Shown here in pieces: positions 11,493 to 22,427 of a stretch of 64,000 nt of DNA; within the stretch, counting starts at the first letter, position 1, and every line of letters starts with the position of its first letter. Under the pieces are notes generated by a model that was not told where the DNA came from, searched no databases, and worked only from the letters and a program-made list of their open reading frames with translations. This stretch comes from Corynespora cassiicola (Eukaryota; Ascomycota; Dothideomycetes; Pleosporales; Corynesporascaceae): NCBI GenBank assembly GCA_022059125.1, contig JAEUWY010000005.1:992001-1056000 (forward strand). Reading direction: 5' to 3'. Both the position numbers and the translations under genes were made by a program.

Positions 11493-12715
11493 TCTTACAA
11501 CGAAGGTTATTGATGGTCGCAAGGAGGCTTCTCGATTAATGTTAGCGGGTTGATTGTATGATGTCAGTTTCTATAGAGGTTAAGTTCAATAATTAGAAGA
11601 GCGTCGCACTGGTCGCTTTTTCAATGCAATTCTGTCAGGGTTCATGATTAGGTCGAAAAATTACCCTTCTTGTGTGTCTGCTGAAATTCACACCAAATTT
11701 CTAGACTGTAGTAGGTTTATAGAAGCAAAAACAAATCAGGTTCTCGTATCTGTATGCTGTAAAATAACATACAGTGCTACTTGCCTTAGTCGCGTTCTAC
11801 TATTTTTAAGATATCCCTAATATATGATCAATATTATCAATGGAGGGTTGATATAGATAGGCAAACAATTAGTGCGAGCAATGCTTATACTCAGAGGTTA
11901 ACCTGTATCTTGCCTTGAGAGAAAAGTGTTATCTAGATAATGAGAATAAACTCTGAAACAATCTTCAGTATGATGGCATCCGAAGTACTGCGAGTCAAGT
12001 TTCCGTGGTGATTCAACTTGATCCGATTTTTTGAGGCTTCCATCATATCGAGTTTGGATAGTCAGTATGAATACTTGCTCGAGACCCTGAAATATCTGCT
12101 TTGCCTCATAACCACAGGCACCCCTGCACCTACAAGTAGGCTATAACTGTTATACGAATGTCATGTCAGCCGCTCCCAATTAAAGTCTTATCTGCCACGC
12201 CTACTCGGCATCACTCGCCAATCTTTTACTTTGCATCGTGATAATGGTAAGCCTGATAGATATTGCATTGAGCTCACTTGATGTCGATCAAAAGAATACT
12301 TAGCACCTTTTCGGAAACCGCCCATCACGATGGTCTAGCATCCCTGCCGGTTGGCAGCTCATGCAACCTTGATTTGCGACGCAATATCATCTTCCAACTG
12401 TCAACCTAGACTTGAGCCGAACTTATAGACAGTGCAAAATCTATGTCTTCCCTTACCCTAGACTTGGCAGTGTTGCGGCACAGTCAAACTAATAGAGGCC
12501 AAGAGTGGCTGAAGGCCACATTGGGGGCGACTAACTAATCTTACTCCATAATATGTTCGTTTTTCAGCAGCCAGGCGTTCAATGATTCTTCCTCTAGATT
12601 TATGCATATAAATGAGACTCTTCCTATAATTCCAAACATTCACAACTCCTGCACTCAAAAAATCAATTGCTCAAGCCACGTTCACACAGCAAGACCTGGT
12701 GTGATATTTGCCAAA
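11493..12715. other. AT-rich intergenic tract
   Basis: About 1.2 kb that is visibly richer in A/T than the flanking genes, with no recognisable coding sequence on either strand. A TATAAAT at about 12607-12613 lies some 100 bp before the broken SDR gene and may be its old promoter. Confidence 0.5.
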
Positions 12716-13733
12716 ATGACGCAACTTACATGGTTGGTAACCGAATGCTCTTCCGGATTTGGAGAGGTTTTTGTGCGCCGTATAATTGCCCGAGGTGACC
12801 GAGCAATTGCAACGGCTCGTGGGCATGTTGAACGTTTGGCTTCTCTCAAGGATGCTGGAGTGGCTTTTCTCTCTCTCGACGTTACGGCCACCTAGGCTGA
12901 AATTAACGCGAAAATCGAGAAAGCCATAGCTATCTATGGAGGCATAGATGACGTGGTGAATAGTGCCGGATACATCGAGGCTGGTATAGCCGAAGAAGTC
13001 ACGTGAGATATACACTTTGTCTTGGTCTTATGATAGCTCTGCTGACATTTTTGCAATCAAGCCAGGAAAGATTCATCGCCCAATTCAATACCAGTCTCTT
13101 TGGATCCATCAACACCACTCGTGCGCTCTTGCCCCATTTCCGGGAAAAGAAGTCTGGCGTTATCGTTTACCTCAGTTCTCTTGGTAGCATTGCAGGAGAG
13201 GTTGGTGGGGCAGCCTACTGCGCAAGTAAATTTGCCCTCGAGAGTAAGCCATTTTAGTTTTTACACAGCACAACTTTCTTATTAACTTGGAGCTAGGCGT
13301 TGCTGAATCAATGAAGCTTGAAACGGAGGCATTTGGCATCAGGTCGCACCTCTTCCAGCTTGGCCATTGCCGCACGAAGATCCTCAACAACAACAAATTC
13401 AAAGCAGTTCCACGTACTGTCAATGCCTACAAGGATTTGAACGATATGATATATGGCTTTCTCGGAAAAGCAGATTCGAACCAGCCAGATGATCCTGAGA
13501 AGGCAGTAAATATCATGATCGATGTTGTGAGACAAGAAGGGGTAGCTGAGGGGAAAACCCAGCCACTTCGTTTGCCAATTGGCAAGGATGCTCTGGCGAC
13601 ACTCAAAAACAAGTACGTCAATTACTTCGAGCTGTGTGATGAGTGGGAGAACGTGATTACGGACACAGACTATAGTGATCAAAAAACAAAAGCAAGTACC
13701 ACGGTCCAAGGACATGTAGCTACTGTTCTTTGA
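12716..13733 (+). pseudogene. short-chain dehydrogenase/reductase, single in-frame stop
   Basis: NAD(P)-dependent SDR of the classical type, interrupted. Three exons still join in phase: 12716-13002, 13062-13243, 13297-13733, with good donors, branch sites and acceptors. Reading from ATG, the frame meets TAG at 12893-12895 just after LSLDVTAT; it then continues in the same frame with AEINAKIEKAIAIYGGIDDVVN, the normal family continuation, so the break is a point nonsense (probably CAG to TAG). Other family motifs are partly eroded: the nucleotide-binding TGxxxGxG reads TECSSGFG (Gly to Glu) and NNAG reads NSAG. The active-site YCASK is intact. It is most likely a young pseudogene; a sequencing error or stop-codon readthrough are alternatives. 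It lies downstream of the DHA2 transporter, in a gene-poor tract. Confidence 0.75.
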
Positions 13734-14319
13734 TTTGAACGCAGCTAGACTATAGATAGAAAAAGTCAGAGTTTTGAATTAATTACATTTTTGAAATTTG
13801 TCAGGTGAAAGCTACAAATTTAAAACCTGGAAGAAAATTACCTTGCAGGGCGACACTGACAGGATGGTGCAGAATAGCACTGATATGTTCCCACGTGGTT
13901 TGTGGCTTGGCACTGTCCGCTTCGGGCTCAGGCCCTGGCGCCACTTCTTCTCATCGCCTGCCCTGACCCGTTACGCGGTCGCGGTCGCGGTCAATAGAAA
14001 CCCTCCTGACTCTTGATCACGACGAACCCTTATTTCATTCTCGACTTCACATATCTGTCCCTACCCCCTATCCCCCGGGTTCATTGTTATCAGTGCCGAT
14101 CTGGCCCTGAGCGCGCTGCTGCCCAGAAAGGACGAGGCACTCGACGCCCTCGTTTCTACCAACCACTGTATTACGTGTCGAATTCGATCAGACGCGCGGG
14201 TCATAATATGAAGGGTGATATACAAACCCTACTAAACGCCCTATTGAGATCTTTGCCCACCAACAACGTCTACTAAGGCCAGCGTCTCTTTAACTCAAGC
14301 GTACTAACAAACCTCGAAA
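13734..14319. other. intergenic, no gene seen
   Basis: About 590 bp between two broken genes. It has three tandem copies of GCGGTC at 13975-13992 and otherwise nothing recognisable. Confidence 0.5.
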
Positions 14320-15375
14320 ATGGCTAACCTTACGTCTCGCGGATATCGTTCCGCCACCGAATACCGTTTCGGCGGAGAACAGACTGATGCCGTTGTTCGA
14401 ACCGCCGCCTACCATCGCAAGGACTATCCTCTCTCCGTGATTTGGTTCTCGCCTCGTGAACACGTCGATATTCGTCCGACTATAGCAACCCCATTCCAGC
14501 GGACTTCGACTGCAGGACTTGGCTCTCTCGATCGGCTACCCCTCGAGCTCTTGCATGACACGTTGTTCCATCTGGGTATTTATTCTCTATTCAAGTTTCG
14601 ACAAACAAATCTCGGATCGAGACAGACGGTGGACTCTCTCAAATAGTATCAGATGGTAGTGTTGCATGGATTGAACCTTCTCTGCGCTTTATTACGAACA
14701 CGACTTGCCACCGGAATTTCTCTACTCGACTTCTACAACGCACTATGCACCAAGGCTTGTAGTCTTTGCAGCGAGTTCGGCGGATTTATATTCCTCCCAA
14801 CGTGGAAGCGATGCTGTTTCAGATGCCTCGCAGAGGCCCCGGAAACCCAAGGGCAAACTCTTAACGCTATTCGAAAGCAATCCCACTTGGCCAAGGCCGG
14901 TTTAGACAAACTGATATCATTTAAGACCTTGCCTGGAATATATTCGATGGATGAATCCGTGCGCAAATCCCGCATGGCGATCGCACCTGTTCATCACATT
15001 AGTTCAATTTGCGGACGGAAACCAAATGCACTGGCGCAAGCCCAGACAGCAAATCCAGAACGAATAAAAAAAATATTCAGATTTATGGCGTCGTATGCAC
15101 TTCCTTATTATGATAAAGTAATCGGCGACGTCGAATGTGGAACATCATGTGCCGGGTGTCAAATTGCTCTCGAGAAGGACATCATCGGCACTAAGTGCGA
15201 GAAATGGGCATTTGAGGTTCGAGACAGAGTATATGCGCGAGATGGCTTTTTGAAACATTTTAAATGGTGTGAACAGGCACAGCTTCTGTGGACATCGAGT
15301 TGCGAAGGTAACAAACGGCCAATCGAGCTACCAGAAGGTGCTCGAAGAGGAGGCTACTTCAAAAAGAGAGAATAA
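14320..15375 (+). pseudogene. F-box-like fungal protein, single in-frame stop
   Basis: Homologue of a large family of fungal F-box proteins. It begins at ATG 14320. An F-box-like segment, LDRLPLELLHDTLFHLGIYSLFKFRQTN, would bind Skp1 in an SCF ubiquitin ligase. After DSLK the frame meets TAG at 14644-14646, then continues in the same frame (YQMVVLHG...) to 15375 with the family's Cys-rich section (ACSLCSEFGGF, CCFRCLAEAPE), the LPGIYSMDE motif and a second Cys pair (CGTSCAGC). No intron fits the break. I judge it a single-nonsense pseudogene or a gene truncated to its F-box half (108 residues), which could still be translated. The downstream frame has no other defect, so inactivation would be recent. 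Confidence 0.65.
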
Positions 15376-18300
15376 CGACAATGTAATATCATGCAGCTGG
15401 AATACCCACGCAAGGAGTGCAGCCGGAATGCCTGAGTTTGCTACTTCTGCACTTGCTTCTATGATCCTGTGTCATAAGGGTAGTCAAGCTAGGACAATCA
15501 ATCTTGTGAGCGACATAGCCTTCCCAATCATCGATGCTGCCTGAGAGCCGACAGATACGGGACTTCTCTCAGGTGAGGAACGATCTAAATGGTGTCTTTT
15601 TTTTTGGAAAGGATCCACGAACAAGGAAATTCGATAAAAAAGGATAACACAAAAGACCACCTACTCCCCTCTCTAAGTAGAGAAAAGAGTAAAAGTGTCA
15701 GCGTGGTGCTAATGTAGAAGCAAGCACGAAGTAATCGTCTCGTGGGGATGCAGAACCCGTCCAGACGGATCGTCGTACCCCTCATCGTAGTACCCCTCAT
15801 CGTAGTACTGCCTAGTCAACCTTCGAGAATAGAAAAAAAATGCGAAAATCTTGCCGCAATCTATCTCCACGAGGAACCAGCATCTCCGCCGCAAAACATG
15901 CCAAATGCGGCAGGTGGGTAAAACCTTCTAGACGCCCCGGTGCATTCGCAAGGCGAAACCCGGGGAAATGGACCAAGCATCGCCGAGTGCGAATAAGACG
16001 AGAAGGCCGGCTTGAGAGGCTCTTGGCCATGCAATGCGCGCCCGTATGCAGGGCTATGTCGTGTCCGACGCACGCCCGAATAGGGACAGGCATTCCGCTG
16101 GCAGCGCGTGGCATGCCTCCGAAGAGCCTCGAGCGGCAGCGGACTGCGAGTCCGATAAACGTGTATCGGTGGCCCCAATGTCGAAGTAAAATTGAGACTT
16201 TGTTGATAAAACGGCCCGTTTCGCCCGTGACATCTTCCATGACGGCAGTGCGCTATAGTAGCCGGTGTATTGACCGGTGCGAGATTGCATGTGGCGGCAG
16301 GGTGATCGTACAGAAGTTTACGGAACGATCCTCGTTTACTGTTGGTGGCGCAGTCCAGTCGTTTTTTTGATGCACTGCACACAAGTCGGCGAGGTGGATC
16401 AAAGAGTGGGTGCTCGTTGGGCATGCAATGCACTCGGTCATCAGAGGTCAGGTTGAAGGATGGAACGGGGTATTCATCAGCTCGTGAACTGAAGACAAAA
16501 TATGCAACAAAAGTATCACCAGGTTCGAGTGAGACTCGGTGGATGCATTGCAGATTCAAGCATCCTGTGTGAAGTGCGGACTTGCCATGTCCTGTCTGTG
16601 ACGTTCCGGCACGAATACGATCCCAAAAAAGGCCAGTTGATACCCGATTAAGGCAGATGTGAGGCTGTCGTAAGACGCAATGGGTGCCTGAGCTTGTCTT
16701 ACCTGACATTCGCCTGGGATCAGCTCAATGACTTGTCAAGCTTTTCCTTGGAATCCATGCGCAGCTTGTTATCTTCGGAAACTCTTGCAGGAAGTGCCCC
16801 ATTGTCTGGCCAAGTCTTAGCAATTGAAAGAGATCCACTGGTGGTAGGACGAAGGATGGACATGCATACAGGACGAATATGCTAGCGGCATGCGTTTGAC
16901 AGATGGCAGGATTCCAAGTGTGAAACCTCTGGATGGCCTGTCACGGGCCCCTCCCCGCGAAACAAGCTAAGAAGGCCGTAACCTTCTGCCGCAGTACGGT
17001 ACGTGTAGAAGCTCAAATTCGTGGGGTTTAGGCGAACTGAGTTCATCCTCAATATCTCAAAGCGCTACATGGGAGGATCTTCGATTTTGCTGGCGGGTGA
17101 ACCAGACTTCTGGAAATGGCCGCAGCCTTCTGCTCTTGTACTGACAAGCCGGTCTCGTTTTTTTGATTGCAGATACGATTCGAACGAACCAATCGAATCC
17201 CAAAACGGACTGGTTCAAAGTAGTGTGGAGCTCTAACGTTTTCGGAACCCGAAGCTGGGGCCAGAACCGGGCAGGCTGAATGGTCGGAAGAGCTGGCCTA
17301 GCAGCAAGCGATCGTGACGGTTGCAATGTGGAACCTGAATGCTTGATACGAGCCGCCTGAGCTTGAGCACTCCAAGATGTCTCGTTTCAACTTGGCACCT
17401 GTAGGATGTGGTGGAGGATGACGATGCAGGGCAACAGGCGTGGATCGCACGGACAGCTACCGGATCAGATAATCAGCCCACCTGGCGCGCCCACCACCGG
17501 GTAAATTAGCCTCAAGCGCAGCTACGTATGCGCCACAATGGATCTAGATGATGGGCCGCAGCACAAGGTGCGTGTCGCACACTGCAACTGGATTGCCTAG
17601 GATAGCCGATCTTGCGAAGGACCCAACATCCCCACCTTGAAGCTGCTCGCGTCATATTCCTGCTCACAGGAATATAACTCAAAGGTTCACAGATCCTACC
17701 ACTTTTTAATCACTTGACAAATCCTTCGGAACATAAGCCCTATCCCAAGACATCTGCCCGGCTTGGTATGTCTTAGGAAAAGCTTGAGGGGACTGCAGTG
17801 GGACATGGGTGACAATGCCGTAGAATAGTATAGCATCGCTACGACATTTTTCATCAAGAGACTTTTATGCGGAGCTAAAGAGGCATTCACTATGAAACCA
17901 ATCGGGTCGAACTGTCAAAGCACGAGGTAACATATCAGAAGAGAAGCGGGAAAAGAAGAATGCCTGCATGGCCGGCCTCTTCGTTCCTGCATTGTCAAAG
18001 ACTGTGTGATCACCGGCGCCATGTAGCGTAGTATGCCTTAGAACTCCATGCCGATCACATTGAAGGATCGTCATTCAGCCCAGTTTTACGTCATACACTG
18101 AGACTCCAAGCTTTCGCATGGAGGCTTTGACATAAGGCCGGGATTCGATGGAACTGCGACAGACTGTCAAATGTGTAAGAAGTGACACGAAAGGTTTTTC
18201 AATCAAAGTCCATCGCTTTAAGTAGTTCTCAGAATAATATGCGATGTATAGAATATCTAGACATGACCAGAATCCTCAACTAGTGTACATAGAAGTCTAA

Positions 18301-18526
18301 ATTTGTTGCAACGACCTGTAGCGACACTCTCGATCATGAATCGTAAAGAAGCAAATGATAAGCAGCCGAGTTTGAGCCCGAATCTAATCTTAGAGAGAAA
18401 GGAACAGTACCCCACGCTACCCCCAGCCACATTCCAAAGCATACGCGCAGCCAAGAAAACCGACCCAATAACAGTCAACTGTGCGGGAAATTGCTGCGCT
18501 GTCCCGCCCCATCTCTTATCGTCCAT
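15376..18526. other. 3.1 kb tract without a recognisable gene
   Basis: The longest gene-free interval in the window. It carries a 15-bp tandem repeat at 15775-15808 and overlapping open frames on both strands around 15840-16710 (up to 282 codons on the minus strand), but their translations are Cys/Arg/His-rich, low in hydrophobic structure and match no family I know. From about 16.9 to 18.3 kb nothing is visible beyond scattered short frames. Confidence 0.5.
15775..15808. repeat. 15-bp tandem repeat, two copies plus a partial third
   Basis: The unit GTACCCCTCATCGTA occurs at 15775-15789 and 15790-15804, followed by GTAC. It is a minor direct repeat in non-coding DNA with no evident function. 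Confidence 0.7.
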
Positions 18527-19828
18527 TCACATATCCTCGCTGTTCCGTAGTGCCGTGTTCAGCTCCTTTGATGCTGTCTTGAGCTCCGAGCGCAGGAACT
18601 TTTCCAATGATCCGTAGATTCCGTCTCCACCAGGTGCTCCTCTGCAGTACCTTGCCGCGAACGCGTCAATCAGCTTTGACACCTTTCGAAGTTCGTTGAT
18701 GACAAGTTGCAACTTCAAGTGCATCTCATCTTCGGCGTCAATCTGGTACGCTCCCATGGAGATGGGTATGTCAAGGACCATCTCGCGGTCTTCCCACGGG
18801 GTGCTCGTGCCCGATGTGTTGTCTGAGGCTGTGTATCCAGTAGTGGCAGTGCGAGTAGTGCTCCGACCGATGGCGGTGTAGGAAGAGAGTATTTTCAAGA
18901 TGATGAGCGACAGGGCTAGAACCAGGCCCGAATTGCCGGAGCAAGGGCATTGGAGTAGCTGGTTGAATACTTGTATAGCCCGGCGGTTGGTTGCCATGAC
19001 TTGATCAATAGATGAGGCGGGAGTTAGGCCATTCGGTGTGCTAGTAGGGTTGGATTGGCAGACATGATGAGGGAGATGAAGGCTTTGAAGGGTTTCCGAT
19101 GCGAGATTAGTGCACGACTCCTTCCTTCCATGGGTAGGATGATGTGGTGGAACTCGACCTTTTGGGATCCTTGGCGATGGCGATGGCGATGGCTCGGCCG
19201 CTTGAGAACTCAGTGCCTCGGATGATACAGAGTTCACTCGAGTCAGGTCGTCGCTTTGTTCTGTAGGCGCCCAATTATCCATGAAATTCATCGAAGTTTC
19301 CAAGGCCAAGAACGCAGACGAGGACAGGAAAGCGTCGTTAGAGGCAAAGTTGTTGGGATCTGCCATGAAATTGAGATCATTCCAGGGTAGCGCAGAAGAT
19401 TGGTCAAAGTTGAGAAGATGCTGCTCGAAGTTGATATCGGCAAGAGGGTCAGGGATTCCAGCGCCCAATTGGTCATCGGCGAGTTTGGCACTGATTGAGT
19501 CTCGTTCAGGGGTCGATAGAGAACTCGATCTTCTCTCGGCAGCCTTGAGGTCTGACTTCTTAGGCATTGGGTTGCCATTGGCGTCTTTTCTAGGCGGCTT
19601 TCCCATTCTCCTGGAAACAGAGTAATGACATCGCATTCCAGAGTTGATACATCTCTGGCAGACGGGTCGTTCCCGGTCGCACTTGACCTTGGCATTTGCA
19701 CAAATGTCACAAGAAGATCGAAGTTTGGGAGGCTTGTCGGCGTTTCTTCGTGATGATGCTGGTCGAGATGGTGGGGGAGGTTGAACCTCGATGGAGTCTA
19801 CCTCCATGTCAGGATTGTAAGAGTCCAT
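18527..19828 (-). CDS. AflR-type Zn(II)2Cys6 transcription factor
   Basis: Nuclear fungal regulator of 433 residues in one exon. The zinc cluster sits at residues 40-67 with spacing C-x2-C-x6-C-x6-C-x2-C-x6-C (Cys40, 43, 50, 57, 60, 67). It is followed by a basic stretch (YSVSRRMGKPPRK) typical of AflR-group proteins. The C-terminal half contains VFNQLLQCPCSGNSGLVLALSLIILKIL, which resembles the aflatoxin-regulator domain found in many secondary-metabolite cluster regulators. The middle is Ser/Pro-rich and probably disordered. The start ATG at 19828 has a strong context (CCACCATGG). It diverges from the nitroreductase across 1.9 kb. No polyketide or peptide synthase is visible within reach, so its targets are unknown. 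Confidence 0.88.
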   Translation of the reverse strand: MDSYNPDMEVDSIEVQPPPPSRPASSRRNADKPPKLRSSCDICANAKVKCDRERPVCQRCINSGMRCHYSVSRRMGKPPRKDANGNPMPKKSDLKAAERRSSSLSTPERDSISAKLADDQLGAGIPDPLADINFEQHLLNFDQSSALPWNDLNFMADPNNFASNDAFLSSSAFLALETSMNFMDNWAPTEQSDDLTRVNSVSSEALSSQAAEPSPSPSPRIPKGRVPPHHPTHGRKESCTNLASETLQSLHLPHHVCQSNPTSTPNGLTPASSIDQVMATNRRAIQVFNQLLQCPCSGNSGLVLALSLIILKILSSYTAIGRSTTRTATTGYTASDNTSGTSTPWEDREMVLDIPISMGAYQIDAEDEMHLKLQLVINELRKVSKLIDAFAARYCRGAPGGDGIYGSLEKFLRSELKTASKELNTALRNSEDM

Positions 19829-21711
19829 GGTGGCTCTAAAAAATGATGAGGATGGAAATGTAACAGATAGACGTTGAAGTTGGATGCAATTGCGTAATTT
19901 GGTAACGGTCGAATGTGCCTAAAGTACAACCTTGAGGTGGTGCTCTAGTGATATATGTACCAGTGGGGGTTTATTTTGAGAAAGCCAGGCACGGACGAAC
20001 AACACCACGTTGATGGACACCTGCAGAGCTACTACTGCAAAAGATATGGCTAAGGTCAGCTTACCGGAGCCACTCGCGAACCTGGAAGCGGGCCATCTGT
20101 AGTAGACCCGTCGCGTGTCTCGTCTACCCTAGCGCTGGTGCTGCTTTGCCACGGGCAGGCTCCACCTGCAGCCTTCCCAGGTCGACGCGGCTGTACACCC
20201 AGGCCTTAGGTTCTGTGAATGCCGCATTCTTCTAGCGGCTGGCCTCAAAGCTGGGACCGCCATCTCAATCAAAGCTGGGGCTCAGGATGACAGCCGAACC
20301 CAATCAGTTGCTGGTGGATCCGTCCTGTTCTCGATAACCGATGGAACGTCAACGTGCGTACGTTCAAGTCCACCCGGCGGAGATTGAGCCTTGCAATGTA
20401 CTGAAACGACGGTCCGAGGTAGACAGGCGCCGTTTCTCCAAACGTAGTGGGAAAACGAGCGATCCGAAGGTGGGCTGCACATGCATGGCTTTGCACGTCA
20501 AGTGCAGGGTTCACCCGGGTCACGACAACGGGCAAGGCGACACGAGACGACTGCTGTGCGTGTCCGCAAAAGTATGTTCATCCAGCTCTTTCCAGCCTCT
20601 CAGGCAGACATTGACGAGCCAAGTCCGTGTATGCAGGTGGAGAAGTTTCCGCCATGGAAGACTGGGAAGGGGATGGCCGTTGTTGATCGCAGCTGGAATG
20701 GGTCTAGGCGACTCCGTTACTAAGAATAAATGGGCACGGATAAACCTGACCCCGCTTGAGACGACACGTGATTCAGCAGCTTATTGCCGCACAACCATGG
20801 ATGCTTCCCTGAGGCATAGCTCGACAGCTGAGACATGCTGGCGCCTGCAAGAAGTCTACCAAAGGGAGGTGAAGTAGCTCAAGGTTAAGCTTGCCCAAAA
20901 ATGCTAAAGATCGCTCAACATTGACGGACCTGGCCAGGGAGAGTAAGCAATCTCGTTCATCCGCCCATGGCGCCTAATCTTCAGCCACACAACCTCGCGA
21001 GGGCGCCTCCGACGTGGCTTTGGATTGGGCGATGACGGGGGCTGCCGACTCTGAGATTTGTTGCCCTGTTGCGAGCCTTCCGGCAGAAGGCGCCCCGCTT
21101 CGGAGAGCGTCGAGCTATCCATCACGCACGGTCAGGGCCTGATCCTTTGCACGCTCCAAGCATCATCAAGCCTCGACAAGCACTCTGCCAAGGCTAACCA
21201 TCCCTCTACGCAGCTAGTCTACTCGCGGTACAGCCATAACCCTGCAGATCTGCCCCATCCAACACCAACGGACATCCTTCGCGTAAGACAGCCCCCAGAG
21301 GAGCCAGAGGACGCTCACGCAAGCCATTCAAGCCATCGGCCCGGCCACTTCACCGCAGGTGCGTGCAAGCCAGCACCCAATGGTGGCGCCAGGCACATAC
21401 AGGGTCCACGGCCAGGTTGCAGCCCCAGTGCCTAAGCCCCGGGATACGTACGCTGAATGGACACGGTTACCGAAAATTGCGCTGCGGATCCTGAACCCCA
21501 ACTCTCAACTGGCACGCCCCCGGCTCGACCATGGCTGTGAGCGGCGCAGCAGTCGCATACAAGAAGCAGCCAAGGAGCCTTCGTATTGCTTGCTTACCAT
21601 CAGACACTCCTCTCCCGTGCACTGCAACTTGGCTTCTTACATCCTTGAAGCTTATCATCCTGTCCAAATCTCTCGTCTTTTTTGACCACTTCCAATTCAA
21701 AACAGTACATT
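19829..21711. other. divergent intergenic region, regulator and nitroreductase
   Basis: About 1.9 kb between two genes read outward. It is the shared upstream region of both. Open frames inside (for example 20341-20877 plus) look like chance frames with no domain. Confidence 0.5.
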
Positions 21712-22427
21712 ATGGCGTCCACCACTCCCTTTCTCACTGCGGTCGCTGGCCGTCGATCCGTGTATGAGCTATCCAAAGAGTCCACCATTTCCAACGATCG
21801 CATCTTGGAGATTGTCAATCACGCCTTGAAGCACGCCCCCTCGCCATTTAACGTCCGCAGCACTCGCTGCATCGTTCTCTTCGGCGAGGAGCACACCAAG
21901 CTCTGGGAACATGGCTACAAGATCACCGAGGAACAAACGCCTCAGGCGATTGGCGTCCTGGGGCCCAAGATTAAGGGCTTCCAAAATGCATATGGCACTG
22001 TAAGTACCCCGCTGATCATGGTTTGAGGCAATATTTGAGATTTAAAATCCTCCCAATTTCGTGGGGCATGTCCCAGCCTGCGACAAACTTACTAACAAAG
22101 ATCTAGTGCATGTTCTTCGATGATTCAGCCGCTTACGACTTCCTTACCCCGCGATTCGCCGCGCTATCCAAAAACTATCCCGAATGGGAAGAGCACTCCT
22201 CTGGAATGCACCAGTTCATCGTCTGGACCGCCCTCGAGGCCGAGGGTTTGGGTTGCAACCTCCAGCATTACCAACCTTCCATCACCCCGTATGTCAACAA
22301 GACGTATGACGTCCCCGCAACCTGGTCGCTCAAGTCTCAGATGGTATTTGGAAAGCCAAGCGCCCCGCTTCCCGATGCGAAGCCCAAGACGCATCTTGAG
22401 CAGGCGCTACGTGTCTACGGAGCTTAA
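21712..22427 (+). CDS. nitroreductase family protein, HBN1/FRM2-like
   Basis: FMN-dependent oxidoreductase of the nitroreductase superfamily, of the short fungal type resembling yeast Hbn1/Frm2. Two exons, 21712-21999 and 22107-22427, join in phase 0 (donor GTAAGT, branch ACTAAC, acceptor TAG; intron 107 bp) for 202 residues. The N-terminal GRRSVYEL is the flavin-phosphate-binding Arg-Arg-Ser motif of the family. HAPSPFNVRSTR and the later MHQFIVWTALEAEGLGCNLQHYQP match its conserved blocks. The ATG at 21712 has A at -3 and G at +4. The likely role is reduction of nitro compounds or quinones and redox-stress response, known for the family but untested here. Confidence 0.92.

Noticed and set aside
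15861..16709. 282-codon open frame on the minus strand, with a 176-codon frame opposite (15840-16370 plus)
   Set aside because: The composition is unlike a folded protein, no motifs are recognised, a GTAAGA follows the ATG within a few codons, and both strands are open together, which points to chance frames.
20341..20877. 178-codon plus-strand frame between the AflR-type regulator and the nitroreductase
   Set aside because: No domain, no hydrophobic core pattern, overlapped by another frame on the same strand.
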